A stretch of DNA of 64,000 nt from Sulfitobacter sediminilitoris (GCF_010667575.1 NZ_JAABNT010000009.1:124001-188000); one strand, 5' to 3'. Numbered from the stretch's first letter, positions 1 through 9,251 are shown. Notes: generated by a model not told the origin, from the sequence alone. Translations and numbers: made by a program.

Positions 1-546
1 GGATTTGTCCCAGTTCTTGCCCTGCGTGACGTTGAACTTCGCATGGCGCACCCAATCGCGGATCGTGCCCTCGTTGCAGATCGTCAGCGCCGCGATGTGG
101 TCATAGGCATCCGCCTGCGCGATGCGCCGCCCGGCCTTGCCGATGACAATCGCCACTTCACCTTCGTAATCCAGCTGATCGCTCTCTGGCGGGCGGATCA
201 GGGGCTGGTCGTGCCCGGTAAAACCGCTGGCAAAACGCGGGAAAAGCGACATGTGCTTCGGCTGTGCGCTGCCGTCCTTATACTCCGCGTTGCGGTCCGG
301 AAAGTTGACGCCGACGCAGAGGATGCGACGGGCGTTGGGCAGCACCATGTCGTAGGTCACATCGGTATGCGTCACCGCCTCGCCATCTGCGGCGCGGGCC
401 AACGTCGCAAGCCCACCGTCTGCAACAGCATCCAGCAGGCTGGGCCATTGCGGAAAATGTGCTGACAGATCGATCATGCCCTTGTCTGCAACCGCGCCGT
501 AATAGCGGGTGCCATCGGCGATGTAGGTGGCAAAGCGAGCGGTCAT
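1..546 (-). CDS. Fumarylacetoacetase-family hydrolase (3' end cut by window edge)
   Basis: The frame is open from the ATG at 546 to base 1 (182 codons) with no stop, so the C-terminus lies outside the window. The visible part has the FAH-family core: ILCVGVNFPDRNAEY, then the metal-binding acidic segment DYEGEVAIVIGK and the TICNEGTIRDWVRHAKFN region. FAH proteins in homoprotocatechuate operons act as 5-oxopent-3-ene-1,2,5-tricarboxylate decarboxylase or 2-hydroxyhepta-2,4-diene-1,7-dioate isomerase (HpaG). The start overlaps the hpaD stop by ATGA, so the two are translationally coupled in the hpaF-hpaE-hpaD order. The exact HpaG step is inferred from context; family membership is clear. Confidence 0.85.
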   Translation of the reverse strand, partial: MTARFATYIADGTRYYGAVADKGMIDLSAHFPQWPSLLDAVADGGLATLARAADGEAVTHTDVTYDMVLPNARRILCVGVNFPDRNAEYKDGSAQPKHMSLFPRFASGFTGHDQPLIRPPESDQLDYEGEVAIVIGKAGRRIAQADAYDHIAALTICNEGTIRDWVRHAKFNVTQGKNWDKS

Positions 547-1526
547 GGCGCGATGATCGGCGTTGCCTTCAGCTGCGCCTCCTGCGTTTCGGTGCCGACG
601 AACTTTGTGCCATGTTCGAACCAGCTTCTGGGTGCCGCCGCACCCCAAAGCGTCTGGCGCTGCGGATCTTTCAGGTCCCACTTGATCGGCTCATGATCGG
701 GGTCCAGCGTCTGGTAGTCGGAGCTGTAGATTTCAATCCTGTGCCCGTCCGGGTCCAGTACGTACAAAAAGAACGCGTTGGAGATCCCGTGGCGACCCGG
801 GCCGCGTTCGATGTTGCCGACGTAGCCGGTTGTCGCCATCAGATCGAGCAGGTCAATGATGTGCAGCGGGTTCGCCACCCAAAAGGCCACATGATGCATG
901 CGCGGGCCGGTGCCGTTTGTGAACGCCATATCATGCACACCACCTTTGCGGTGCATCCATGCCGCCCAAAGCGCGTGGCTCTCCTCGTCCTCGGTGTATT
1001 CCGTCACGCGGAAACCGATGTCGTTATAGAACGCGACAGAGGCGTCGACGTCCGGCGAGAAACAGTTGAAATGGTCGATCCGAAGCGGTCTGACACCATG
1101 GTACAGCGCGTAGTTCTGATGGATCGGCTTGAGGCGATCCATCTTGTGATAAAATTCCAGCGGGATGCCGTGATTGTCCGCGGTCAACAGCGTTCGGCCC
1201 TGGTAGGGACGCGTGATCCATTCGGTCGGTCGTCCCCTGGCGCTGAAATAAGCCTCGGCGCGGTCCAGGTCATCCTCCGCATATGTCTTGAACCCCATAG
1301 TCTCAACCGTGCCGGGCTGATCGGATTTTTGCAAAATGATGCAGTGATGCCCGCGTTCCTCGAGCGCGCGCAGATAGATATGCGTGTCGCTTTCGTCTGT
1401 GACCTGAAGACCGAATGTGTCGACATAGAATGCACGCGACGCGGCAAGGTCCGAGACATTCAGGTACAAATGGCTGAGCCGGATGGTATTGAAGTCCGGA
1501 TACAGATTTGGGGCGGGTACGGGCAT
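543..1526 (-). CDS. hpaD: 3,4-dihydroxyphenylacetate 2,3-dioxygenase (extradiol, VOC fold)
   Basis: This 327-residue extradiol ring-cleavage enzyme opens homoprotocatechuate to 5-carboxymethyl-2-hydroxymuconate semialdehyde. Two vicinal-oxygen-chelate modules are visible: an N-terminal one starting at LSHLYLNVSDL and a catalytic C-terminal one. The metal triad reads H152 (IDHFNCF), H212 (MHHVAFW) and E265 (HRIEIYSSDY). It lies two or three residues from the H155/H214/E267 known for the Brevibacterium and Arthrobacter HPCD enzymes, which supports the substrate call over generic catechol dioxygenases. The ATG at 1526 has an AGGAC ribosome-binding site. It is the third gene of the hpa operon and overlaps the next gene by 4 bases. 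Confidence 0.92.
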   Translation of the reverse strand: MPVPAPNLYPDFNTIRLSHLYLNVSDLAASRAFYVDTFGLQVTDESDTHIYLRALEERGHHCIILQKSDQPGTVETMGFKTYAEDDLDRAEAYFSARGRPTEWITRPYQGRTLLTADNHGIPLEFYHKMDRLKPIHQNYALYHGVRPLRIDHFNCFSPDVDASVAFYNDIGFRVTEYTEDEESHALWAAWMHRKGGVHDMAFTNGTGPRMHHVAFWVANPLHIIDLLDLMATTGYVGNIERGPGRHGISNAFFLYVLDPDGHRIEIYSSDYQTLDPDHEPIKWDLKDPQRQTLWGAAAPRSWFEHGTKFVGTETQEAQLKATPIIAP

Positions 1527-1540
1527 TCTGCTGTCCTTTC

Positions 1541-3049
1541 TCAGACGCCGAGGCGGGAGATTTTGTGTTGGCCGGTAGCGAAGCCAATGTGCTTTTGTTC
1601 CATGTAGAACTCAAAGCTCCAGTCCCCGCCGTCGCGGCCGATGCCGCTGGATTTGACGCCGCCGAAGGGTGTCGGCAGATGCCGCACGTTTTCGGAGTTC
1701 ACCCAAATCATGCCAGCCTCAAGCTTGTCGGTAAAGCGCAGCGCGCGGGTCAGGTCATTGGTCCAGACATAACCTGTCAGGCCATAGTCGGTGTCATTGG
1801 CGATCTGTAGCGCCTCCTCTTCCGTACGGAAGGGTATAGACGTCAGAACCGGGCCAAAGATTTCCTCGCGTGCGATCCGCATATGGTTGTTCGCGTCAGT
1901 GAAAAGCGTCGGTTTGACGAAATAGCCCTCACTGCCGATGGGCTCTCCCCCTGCCGCGATGGTCGCCTTGTCGTCTTTGGCTATGTCAAAATAGGACGTA
2001 ACCTTGGCATAATGTTCCTCAGAGATCAGCGGCCCCACTTCGGTCTCTGGATCAAGCGGATGACCGACGCGGATGTTGTTGACCCGTTCGATCAGCCTTG
2101 CCTCAAAATCTTCCTTGATGCTCTCCTGCACCAGCAGACGCGAGGACGATGTGCACCTCTCACCGTTGATCGAATAGATCATGAAGATTACCGCATCGAG
2201 GGCGCGCTCAAGATCGGCATCGTCAAAGACGATCACGGGATTCTTGCCACCGAGTTCAAGATGCATACGCTTGAGGGTGTCGGCCCCCTGCTTGGTGATC
2301 AGGCTGCCGGTGCGGCTCTCTCCGACGAAAGCAATGGCTTTGATGTCGCGGTGTTCGGTCAGGGCCTTGCCCGCATCCTCACCATATCCGTTGACCATGT
2401 TCAGCACACCGGGGGGCAGGCCTGCCTCTTCGGCGATCTCGATCAGCAGGCGCGCGGTCAGCGGAGAGGCTTCGGCGGGCTTGTGTACCACCGTGCAGCC
2501 CGCGGCAAGCGCCGGGGCGATTTTCCAGGTCGATAGCATGAAGGGAGTATTCCACGGGGTAATCACGCCAACGGGGCCAATGGGCACGCGGGTAGTGACG
2601 TTCATCAGCGTGGGCGACGGCAGGTTTTTACCATCGCGGGCCGAGGTAACCTGATCGGCGAAGTAGCGGAAATTTTCGGCCCCGCGCAACGCCGCCTTGG
2701 ACATGAAGCGCCACGCCTGACCGGTATCCCAGCATTCGCATAGTGCGATTTCTTCCGCGCGTGCCTCGATGCCTTCGGCGACGCGGATCAGGATCTTGCG
2801 CCGCTCGGTTGCGGGCATGTCGCGCCATGCGGGGAATGCTTGCTTGGCGGCTTTGGCGGCGGCGTCGATATCCGCGGCGGTGCCATGGGCGACGCTGCAG
2901 ATCACGCTTTTGTCCACCGGTGAGATGGTCTGAAAGCTGCCACCGCTGCCAGCCGCATCCTCGCCCGCGATCCGGTTGAGGATGCCGCTCTGGCGAAATC
3001 GGGTCAGCAGGGTATCCAGCTTGGCGAGGTTTTCGTCGAATTTGCTCAT
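1541..3049 (-). CDS. hpaE: 5-carboxymethyl-2-hydroxymuconate semialdehyde dehydrogenase
   Basis: A 502-residue NAD-dependent aldehyde dehydrogenase that oxidises the ring-cleavage semialdehyde to the dicarboxylic acid. The catalytic Cys is C299 in NGERCTSSSRLL and the general base is E265 in LELGGKNPVIVF. The cofactor region contains PWNTPFMLSTWK and FVGESRTG. Length and motifs match HpaE. It lies directly downstream of hpaF with an ATGA overlap (3046-3049) and 14 bases upstream of hpaD, which fixes the pathway assignment. Other family members such as betaine aldehyde dehydrogenases look similar, so the specific substrate rests on the operon. Confidence 0.92.
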   Translation of the reverse strand: MSKFDENLAKLDTLLTRFRQSGILNRIAGEDAAGSGGSFQTISPVDKSVICSVAHGTAADIDAAAKAAKQAFPAWRDMPATERRKILIRVAEGIEARAEEIALCECWDTGQAWRFMSKAALRGAENFRYFADQVTSARDGKNLPSPTLMNVTTRVPIGPVGVITPWNTPFMLSTWKIAPALAAGCTVVHKPAEASPLTARLLIEIAEEAGLPPGVLNMVNGYGEDAGKALTEHRDIKAIAFVGESRTGSLITKQGADTLKRMHLELGGKNPVIVFDDADLERALDAVIFMIYSINGERCTSSSRLLVQESIKEDFEARLIERVNNIRVGHPLDPETEVGPLISEEHYAKVTSYFDIAKDDKATIAAGGEPIGSEGYFVKPTLFTDANNHMRIAREEIFGPVLTSIPFRTEEEALQIANDTDYGLTGYVWTNDLTRALRFTDKLEAGMIWVNSENVRHLPTPFGGVKSSGIGRDGGDWSFEFYMEQKHIGFATGQHKISRLGV

Positions 3050-3435
3050 TCGGTGTCCTTCAGGTGGTCGCGGATGGTCCCGGCCTTGGGCGAAAGATCA
3101 GGGTCGATATCGCGCATCTCGAACGACAGCGCGATGGGTTGCTTAGCCATGATGGGGGCAATGAAATCGTGGGCGACGCCAAAAAGCGTCTGGGTCGCCA
3201 GCTTTTTTGCAGCCATATCACGGCCTGCGCGCAGCCGGACAGAGATGTCGATATAGCCATGCGCGGGGTTGCCATCGGCAATGCTGTAATGCAGTGCGGG
3301 CACGGCGCGGACCCGGACACCAGCAGCAGGAAAGATGTCCAGTTGGGTGGCGGCCACGCGGAGCGCATTGCAAAGGCCCGCCATATCGACCGCGTCTTCG
3401 AGATTTGCAGAATAGTCGATGATCAGGTGAGGCAT
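3046..3435 (-). CDS. hpaF: 5-carboxymethyl-2-hydroxymuconate isomerase
   Basis: A 129-residue tautomerase-superfamily enzyme that ketonises 5-carboxymethyl-2-hydroxymuconate. After Met removal the chain begins with Pro (MPHLIIDYSANL), the catalytic N-terminal proline of CHMI-type tautomerases. Length agrees with E. coli HpaF (about 126 residues). It is the promoter-proximal gene of the hpa operon, divergent from hpaR. The start context is weak in Shine-Dalgarno character, but the proline-second start is diagnostic. Confidence 0.9.
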   Translation of the reverse strand: MPHLIIDYSANLEDAVDMAGLCNALRVAATQLDIFPAAGVRVRAVPALHYSIADGNPAHGYIDISVRLRAGRDMAAKKLATQTLFGVAHDFIAPIMAKQPIALSFEMRDIDPDLSPKAGTIRDHLKDTE

Positions 3436-3532
3436 ATTTAGTTACCATGTTAAGTGTATACTGAAGACCACTCCTGCGAGATTCTGTCAAGAAATTTCCT
3501 TCACATGAGAACGATCTGGCCTATAAGACCTC
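3436..3532. promoter_or_regulatory. hpaF/hpaR divergent control region
   Basis: A 97-bp gap between divergent starts. It holds a TTGACA hexamer on the minus strand (3490-3485) and a TATACT hexamer on the plus strand (3457-3462). An imperfect dyad spans about 3441-3461 (GTTACCATG...GTGTATAC). HpaR-type MarR repressors bind palindromes between hpaR and the catabolic operon, so this gap is the expected operator. No well-spaced -35/-10 pair could be settled on either strand. Confidence 0.4.
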
Positions 3533-4003
3533 ATGTCCAGACGCAGCACCATAGGCACCCTTCCCCCAACCCAGAGGTCCTTGCCGATCGCATTGATCCG
3601 TGCGCGAGAGAAAGTGATGGCCCCTATTCGGGACATGCTATCCGAGACCGGGATCACCGAACAGCAATGGCGGGTCTTGCGTGTTTTGTCAGAGCATCCC
3701 GCACTGGATGCCACGGACCTTGCCGAGCGTGCTGGGTTGCATCAACCCAGCCTGACACGCATCCTCAAGACCCTGAGCGAGCGGGATTTCATTCACCGCG
3801 ACACGGACGCCAATGACCGGCGGCGACAGGTGGTTGCGCTGTCGAAGGCCGGGCGCAAGGTGATTGACGACAACCTAGATCAGGCGACCCGGATAGCCGA
3901 GGCAATTCAGGCCTTGCTTGGTCAGGAACGGTTTGACACGCTACTGGATCTCTTGACGGCGCTGGATGACTTCTCATTTGATCCGGCAGCGCCACAGGAT
4001 TAG
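3533..4003 (+). CDS. hpaR: MarR-family repressor of the homoprotocatechuate operon
   Basis: A 156-residue MarR protein. The winged helix-turn-helix occupies roughly residues 42-105 (ITEQQWRVLRVLSEH, then the recognition helix HQPSLTRILKTLSERDFI and wing DTDANDRRRQVVALS). HpaR proteins repress the hpa operon and release DNA when hydroxyphenylacetate or homoprotocatechuate binds. Divergent placement 97 bp from hpaF fits this role. The stop overlaps the sulfatase stop convergently at 4000-4003. Confidence 0.88.
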   Translation: MSRRSTIGTLPPTQRSLPIALIRAREKVMAPIRDMLSETGITEQQWRVLRVLSEHPALDATDLAERAGLHQPSLTRILKTLSERDFIHRDTDANDRRRQVVALSKAGRKVIDDNLDQATRIAEAIQALLGQERFDTLLDLLTALDDFSFDPAAPQD

Positions 4004-5652
4004 GGCGCTTCGTCTTCCGCGCTGAAACGCTGCCGCACCGGGCCACGGTATTTCTCTGTCAGTTCGTCGTCGACTTCGGTGCCGTCGTACAGGAACGGCA
4101 GAATTCCCCGACGTATCGATTTGCCACGCATGTTTAGGATATCCTGATCTGACCGCGTGACGCGCTGCGACATGCGTCTGCCCCATTGCGCGAGGTAGTC
4201 ATAGAGACGGTCAACCTTGTCTTGATGGGCATCGCCCTTGGCCAGATCGTGAAATTCGTCGGGATCGGTTTGCAAATCGAACAGCATGGGACGGAAGCCA
4301 CCTTCGGCATGCATCAGCTTGAAGCGGCCGTCAAAGACCATGAAGAGCCGCGCGTCACGCGGAGCCACCCCCAATTTGGCAGCCTGCGGTGTCGCTGAAT
4401 AATCGTATTCGCTGATCGCGTACTGCCGCCAATCCGGGGTGTGACCCTGCAACCAAGGCAGCAGGGATCGCCCTTCGATGATGTGATCGGGCACGGTGCC
4501 TCCCGCAGCCTCCACAAAGGTCGCGGCCAGATCGATGCTTTCGACCAGCGCGTCGCAAGTGGTGCCACATGTGCTGTCAGCTGTGGAGCGTGGGTCGTAG
4601 ATGATCAGCGGTATTTTCACCGATGGTTCATGGAACAGATCCTTTTCGCCCAGCCAGTGATCCCCAAGATAATCGCCATGGTCCGAAGTCAGGACGATCA
4701 TCGTATCCTTCAGCGCATCGGTCGCTTCAAGGTGGTCCAGCAGACGGCCCAGCTGGTCGTCGCATTGCTTGATTAGGCCCATATAGGCCGGGATGACCTT
4801 TTCGCGGACCTCCTCGCGCTGGAAGGCCACCGCGATTTTGTTTTCCATGTACGCGCCATAGACCGGATGCGCGTCTTCACGCTCCGCCGGGTGTCGTGTC
4901 GCGGCAGGGACGTGGTTCTTGCCAAACATGTTGTGATAGGGCGCAGGCACAATGTAGGGCCAATGCGGCTTGATAAAGCTAACATGCGCACACCATGGAG
5001 CTTTCGTCTGATCCATGAAGGCGATGGTTTCGGAGGTGAGCCAGGGCGTCTCGCTGTCTTCTTCTCGGATATTGGCAGGCTGGTCCGCGTTGCGGAACAT
5101 CCAGCCCGATGCGATCTGGTCATCGGTGATGCCGGCGTTGGCGTAATCGGCCCACGGGTTCTCACCGTCATATCCCTTTTGCTTGAGATATTCATTATAG
5201 GGGGAGCGTTTCTCATCGTAATATCCATCGGGTCCGTAGGCCCACAGGCCATCGTCCCTGATCCAGGCGTCGAACCCGCATTCCGCCTGCCGCGCACCGA
5301 TTTCGCTGTCGGGGGCAAGGCCAAGCCGCGCCATGCCTTCGGCATCGGCCTTCATATGGGTCTTGCCGATCAGCCAACAGCCCATCCCGAGCTTGCGCAG
5401 GTGGTCGCCCAATGTCTGTTCACCCACCCGCAGCGGAAAGCCGTTCCATTGCGCACCATGGCTGGAGGCATAGCGTCCGGTATAGAAACACATGCGGCTG
5501 GCACCACAGATCGGGGATTGCACATAGGTGTTTGTGAAGCGGACCCCCATTGCAGCGACGCGATCAAAATTGGGTGTCTGCAGATGCGGATGACCGGCAC
5601 AGCTGAGATAATCAAAGCGCAGTTGGTCATACATGATGAATAGAATGTTCAT
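4000..5652 (-). CDS. Sulfatase/phosphonate monoester hydrolase family enzyme
   Basis: A 550-residue alkaline-phosphatase-superfamily sulfatase. The chosen start is the ATG at 5652 (MNILFIMYDQLRFDYLSC), preceded by a purine-rich GGGGGGACGGG stretch; an extension to 5697 is open but lacks family character. The formylglycine site is CGASR at residues 49-53, the C-x-A-x-R variant of C-x-P-x-R. N-terminal metal ligands are expected at the D-Q-R of MYDQLRFD and the C-terminal pair in LTSDHGDYLGDH. No signal peptide is seen, so it is probably cytoplasmic. Lying next to the hpa operon, it could release phenols from aryl sulfates, but that is a guess; phosphonate or phosphate monoesters are also possible. 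Confidence 0.85.
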   Translation of the reverse strand: MNILFIMYDQLRFDYLSCAGHPHLQTPNFDRVAAMGVRFTNTYVQSPICGASRMCFYTGRYASSHGAQWNGFPLRVGEQTLGDHLRKLGMGCWLIGKTHMKADAEGMARLGLAPDSEIGARQAECGFDAWIRDDGLWAYGPDGYYDEKRSPYNEYLKQKGYDGENPWADYANAGITDDQIASGWMFRNADQPANIREEDSETPWLTSETIAFMDQTKAPWCAHVSFIKPHWPYIVPAPYHNMFGKNHVPAATRHPAEREDAHPVYGAYMENKIAVAFQREEVREKVIPAYMGLIKQCDDQLGRLLDHLEATDALKDTMIVLTSDHGDYLGDHWLGEKDLFHEPSVKIPLIIYDPRSTADSTCGTTCDALVESIDLAATFVEAAGGTVPDHIIEGRSLLPWLQGHTPDWRQYAISEYDYSATPQAAKLGVAPRDARLFMVFDGRFKLMHAEGGFRPMLFDLQTDPDEFHDLAKGDAHQDKVDRLYDYLAQWGRRMSQRVTRSDQDILNMRGKSIRRGILPFLYDGTEVDDELTEKYRGPVRQRFSAEDEAP

Positions 5653-5817
5653 ACCCGTCCCCCCGCGCGCAGTATTCACATCGAAAAGACGGAACACCAG
5701 CCTGTTTGAGATGCAAACCTACCCGAATACCGTGTCAGCACCTCTCCCGGCACAACATTGCCAGTCATTCATGAATATGAAAGGAATGGATCGGAACTAA
5801 AACTAGGACTGAATTTC

Positions 5818-6984
5818 ATGAAGATCGCCGTATTTGGTATCGGTTACGTTGGGCTGTCCAACGCGGTTCTCCTTGCACAACAAAACACGGTGGTTGCGGT
5901 AGATGTATCTGCCGAAAGGGTCGCACTGATCAACGCGCGCAAATCCCCGATCGAAGAAGAAGCGCTGGCGCACTGGCTGGCTGAGCGGAACCTGAACCTG
6001 AGCGCAACCACGAATGCCGAAGCTGCCTGCAAAGATGCCAATTTCATCGTCGTAGCAACGCCCACGGACTATGACCCGCAAACCAATTTCTTTGACACCT
6101 CAACGGTAGAGGGGGTGATGAGACTAGCGGTCGAGACAAATCCATCGGCCACGATCGTCGTCAAGTCTACGGTGCCTGTCGGTTTCGTACGGCGGATGCG
6201 CGAGGAACTGGGAACGGACAACCTGTTTTTCTGTCCGGAGTTTCTGCGCGAAGGTCAGGCGCTGCACGACAGCCTGCATCCTTCACGGATCGTCGTGGGC
6301 GCAGATACGGATGCTGCCCGGACGTTTGCGCAACTGCTGAGGGACGGCGCGCTGGAGGCCGATATTCCGACACTTTTCACCGGATCGGACGAGGCGGAAT
6401 CAATCAAGCTGTTCGCGAATACCTATCTGGCGATGCGCGTGGCGTTCTTTAACGAATTGGACAGCTATGCCTTGAGTGCGGGGATGAACGCGCGCCAGAT
6501 TATCGAAGGGGTCGGCCTCGATCCCCGGATCGGCACGCATTACAACAATCCGTCCTTCGGATACGGGGGCTATTGTCTGCCCAAGGATACCAAACAGCTT
6601 TTGGCCAACTTCTCGGATGTGCCGCAGAACCTGATGCGGGCGGTGGTGCAGGCCAACAAGACCCGAAAGGATTTCATCGCCGCGCAGGTGATCGCGATGA
6701 AGCCCGATACCGTCGGCATCCACCGCCTTGCGATGAAGGCAGGGTCGGATAATTTCCGGCAGTCCTCCGTGCAGGGGGTGATACGGGATATCCGCGATGC
6801 GGGGCTTCGGGTTGTGATATTTGAACCGTTGCTGGACAAGAAGAAGTTCATGAATTGCGAGGTCATCACTGATCTTGAAGCATTCAAAAAGGCAAGCGAC
6901 TTGATTGTGGCGAACCGCAATTCCCCCGATCTGAGTGACGTGGCCGACAAGGTATTCACGCGGGACATTTTCGGGTCGAGCTGA
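5818..6984 (+). CDS. ugd: UDP-glucose 6-dehydrogenase
   Basis: A 388-residue NAD-dependent enzyme converting UDP-glucose to UDP-glucuronate, the same length as E. coli Ugd. The start is the ATG at 5818 (MKIAVFGIGYVGLSNA, Rossmann GxGYVG), preceded by AGGACT; upstream in-frame codons are not family-like. The catalytic cysteine is C253 in YGGYCLPKDTKQLL. FCPEFLREGQALHDSLHPSR is the standard substrate loop. It is divergent from the sulfatase. UDP-glucuronate made here could feed the UDP-glucuronate 4-epimerase at 16554, although the two genes are 9.5 kb apart. Confidence 0.95.
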   Translation: MKIAVFGIGYVGLSNAVLLAQQNTVVAVDVSAERVALINARKSPIEEEALAHWLAERNLNLSATTNAEAACKDANFIVVATPTDYDPQTNFFDTSTVEGVMRLAVETNPSATIVVKSTVPVGFVRRMREELGTDNLFFCPEFLREGQALHDSLHPSRIVVGADTDAARTFAQLLRDGALEADIPTLFTGSDEAESIKLFANTYLAMRVAFFNELDSYALSAGMNARQIIEGVGLDPRIGTHYNNPSFGYGGYCLPKDTKQLLANFSDVPQNLMRAVVQANKTRKDFIAAQVIAMKPDTVGIHRLAMKAGSDNFRQSSVQGVIRDIRDAGLRVVIFEPLLDKKKFMNCEVITDLEAFKKASDLIVANRNSPDLSDVADKVFTRDIFGSS

Positions 6985-7000
6985 CCCGCAGGAGCATAGG

Positions 7001-8266
7001 ATGTCAGAGCAGAACCGGCGCTTTCTGAGCGATCTGTTTGAACGGGCGGTTGCAGCTGCTGACCCGATGCAGGCGCTTTCGGGAAAGTTGCCCGCGCCGC
7101 CAAAAGGCAAGACCGTTGTGGTGGGCGCGGGGAAAGGTGCCGCGCAACTGGCTCAGGCCTTCGAGGCCCTCTGGGACGGACCGTTTGAGGGGGTGGTGGT
7201 TACCCGCTATGGCTATGCCGCACCTTGCAAGACAATCCGTGTGCTCGAGGCGGCGCACCCGGTGCCGGACGCCGCAGGTTTGGATGCATCACGGGCTTTG
7301 AAAGACGCAGTCACCGGGCTGGGGCCGGATGATCTGGTGATAGGGTTGATCTGTGGCGGGGGATCGTCGCTGTTGCCGGATCCGCCCGACGGATTGGGCT
7401 TGGACGATCTGATGGCCTTGAATGAATCGTTGCTTGCCTCTGGCGCGCCGATTTCGGTGATGAACGCCATCCGCAAGTGTTTCAGCGGGATCAACGGCGG
7501 GCGATTGGCAGAGCTGGCAGCCCCCGCGCAGGTGTGTAATTTCATCGTCTCGGACGTGCCAGGCGATGCACCGGGCGAGGTTGCCTCGGGGCCGACCGTT
7601 CCGGGACGGCCCGCGCCCCGGGACGTGCTGGACATGGTCGAGGCGCGGGACATCAAAATGCCAGAGCGGCTGATGACGCACCTCCGCGCGCAGCTTGATA
7701 TCGGCGCCACGCAAACGGGTGATCCGCGTGTGACGACACAGATCATCGCCTCGGCGGCGCTGTCACTTGAGGCGGCGGCAAGGCTGGCCCGTGAAAAGGG
7801 TGTGCAGGCGTGGGTCTTGTCTGACGCGGTCGAGGGTGAGGCGCGCGATGTTGCCCTTGTCCACGCGGCACTGGCGCGACAGGTCGCTGCGTCAGGGTTT
7901 CCCTATCCTGCGCCCACTGTCATTTTGTCAGGGGGTGAGACAACGGTGACCATACGCCATAAAGGGCGCGGTGGGCGGAATAGCGAGTTTCAGCTCGCAC
8001 TGGCACTGGCGCTGGAGGAGGTGCCGGAAATCGAGGCCCTTGCCGCAGATACCGACGGGATTGACGGGTCAGAGAACAATGCTGGCGCTTTTGTTGATGG
8101 AAAGACCGCTGCCCGGATGCGGCAGGCGGGGGTGAACCCGCAAAGCTTTTTGCAGAAAAACGATGCCTATTCGGCTTTTGAGGCCGTACAAGACCTTTTT
8201 GTCACCGGTCCGACGGGGACCAATGTGAACGATTTTCGCGCCATTCTGATTGGAAACGCGCCTTAG
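7001..8266 (+). CDS. Glycerate 2-kinase (MOFRL family, formerly hydroxypyruvate reductase TtuD)
   Basis: A 421-residue protein starting at the ATG at 7001 (MSEQNRRFLSDLFERAV) with AGGAGCATAGG just upstream. The N-terminal DUF4147 half includes VVVGAGKGAAQLAQAFE and LICGGGSSLLPDPPDG. The C-terminal MOFRL motif region reads LSGGETTVTIRHKGRGGRN followed by AADTDGIDGSENNAGAFVD. Such proteins phosphorylate glycerate to 2-phosphoglycerate in serine-cycle, tartrate or glyoxylate metabolism; older records call them hydroxypyruvate reductase. It lies 16 bases after ugd and ends convergently overlapping the next gene by 4 bases. Confidence 0.9.
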   Translation: MSEQNRRFLSDLFERAVAAADPMQALSGKLPAPPKGKTVVVGAGKGAAQLAQAFEALWDGPFEGVVVTRYGYAAPCKTIRVLEAAHPVPDAAGLDASRALKDAVTGLGPDDLVIGLICGGGSSLLPDPPDGLGLDDLMALNESLLASGAPISVMNAIRKCFSGINGGRLAELAAPAQVCNFIVSDVPGDAPGEVASGPTVPGRPAPRDVLDMVEARDIKMPERLMTHLRAQLDIGATQTGDPRVTTQIIASAALSLEAAARLAREKGVQAWVLSDAVEGEARDVALVHAALARQVAASGFPYPAPTVILSGGETTVTIRHKGRGGRNSEFQLALALALEEVPEIEALAADTDGIDGSENNAGAFVDGKTAARMRQAGVNPQSFLQKNDAYSAFEAVQDLFVTGPTGTNVNDFRAILIGNAP

Positions 8267-9189
8267 CCGTCCCTGCCCTTGACCGACGCGACGTGCTCGC
8301 GGATCGCTTCCTTGTAAAGCGCCTGTATCCGTTGTGTGATCGGTCGGGGGCCGTTGCCGATGGGTTTGCCGTCAATCTCGGCGACCGGGGTTTGAGCGCC
8401 AAAGGTGCCAGTCAGAAACGCCTCGTCCGCGCCATAGGTCTCGTAAAGTGAATAGTTCTTTTCATGGACAGGGATGCCATTCATGCGGCACAGGTCGATG
8501 ACTTTCTGCCGGGTCACCCCGTTCATGCAATAATCCCCGGTCGAGGTCCAAACCTCTCCCCGCCGCACGATGAAGAAATTGCAGGCATTCGTGGTGTTCA
8601 CGAAACCATGCGGGTCAAGCATGAGGCCCTCATCAGCGCCCGCAGCCTCGGCCTGCAGGCAGGCGATGATGCAATTCAGCTTGGAGTGGGAGTTCAGCTT
8701 CGGATCCTGGCTCATCGGCAGGCCGCGCACCTGTGGGACCGTGGCAAGGCGGATGCCTTTGCTTTGCAGACGGTCGACAGGTTTGGAATGTTCCATGATG
8801 ATCACCAGCGTCGGACCGGAGCGGCTAAGCTGGGGGTGCTGGAATGGTTTGTCCTTGATGCCACGCGTCAGCATCAGGCGGCAATGCACGTCGTGGTTCA
8901 TGTCATTGGCCTGCGCTGTCGCGCGCAAGGCATCGGCGATGCCGTCCTCGTCCATGCCAATATCCAGCGAAATGGTTTTGCAGGAATTGAAAAACCGGTC
9001 CATGTGCTCATCAAAGAACGCCCAGACACCATCGTAGAGCCGCATCCCCTCCCAGATGCCGTCGCCCAGCATGAAGCCGCTGTCGTAGACCGACACCTTG
9101 GCGTCATCCCGGTGGACGATATCTCCGTTCACGTAAATCTTGATGTCGCGGTTGCGGACGTCTTCGTCTGCGTCATGGGTGGTGCTCAT
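8263..9189 (-). CDS. Class IV PLP aminotransferase (branched-chain / D-amino acid type)
   Basis: A 308-residue fold-type IV aminotransferase. The PLP lysine is K170 in SHSKLNC, followed by the E of GADEGLMLD; the C-terminal phosphate loop is TGTFGAQTPV. Two adjacent ATGs (9192 and 9189) follow a GAGGACAAG ribosome-binding site, so the start is ambiguous by one codon. IlvE, DAAT and ADC-lyase share these motifs. The N-terminal NGDIVHRDDAKVSVYDSGFMLGDGIWEGMR resembles the amino-acid transaminases, but substrate specificity cannot be assigned from sequence alone. The neighbouring glycerate kinase hints at hydroxypyruvate/serine chemistry only weakly. Confidence 0.85.
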   Translation of the reverse strand: MSTTHDADEDVRNRDIKIYVNGDIVHRDDAKVSVYDSGFMLGDGIWEGMRLYDGVWAFFDEHMDRFFNSCKTISLDIGMDEDGIADALRATAQANDMNHDVHCRLMLTRGIKDKPFQHPQLSRSGPTLVIIMEHSKPVDRLQSKGIRLATVPQVRGLPMSQDPKLNSHSKLNCIIACLQAEAAGADEGLMLDPHGFVNTTNACNFFIVRRGEVWTSTGDYCMNGVTRQKVIDLCRMNGIPVHEKNYSLYETYGADEAFLTGTFGAQTPVAEIDGKPIGNGPRPITQRIQALYKEAIREHVASVKGRDG

Positions 9190-9251
9190 CATCTTGTCCT
9201 CGCGCTGCACCCTTGTTTGATAGCAGGATTGGGCGCGGGCAAAAGACGAGA

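Noticed and set aside
459-1607. A 382-codon plus-strand frame across the hpaD region
   Set aside because: Antisense to an extradiol dioxygenase with all metal ligands in place.
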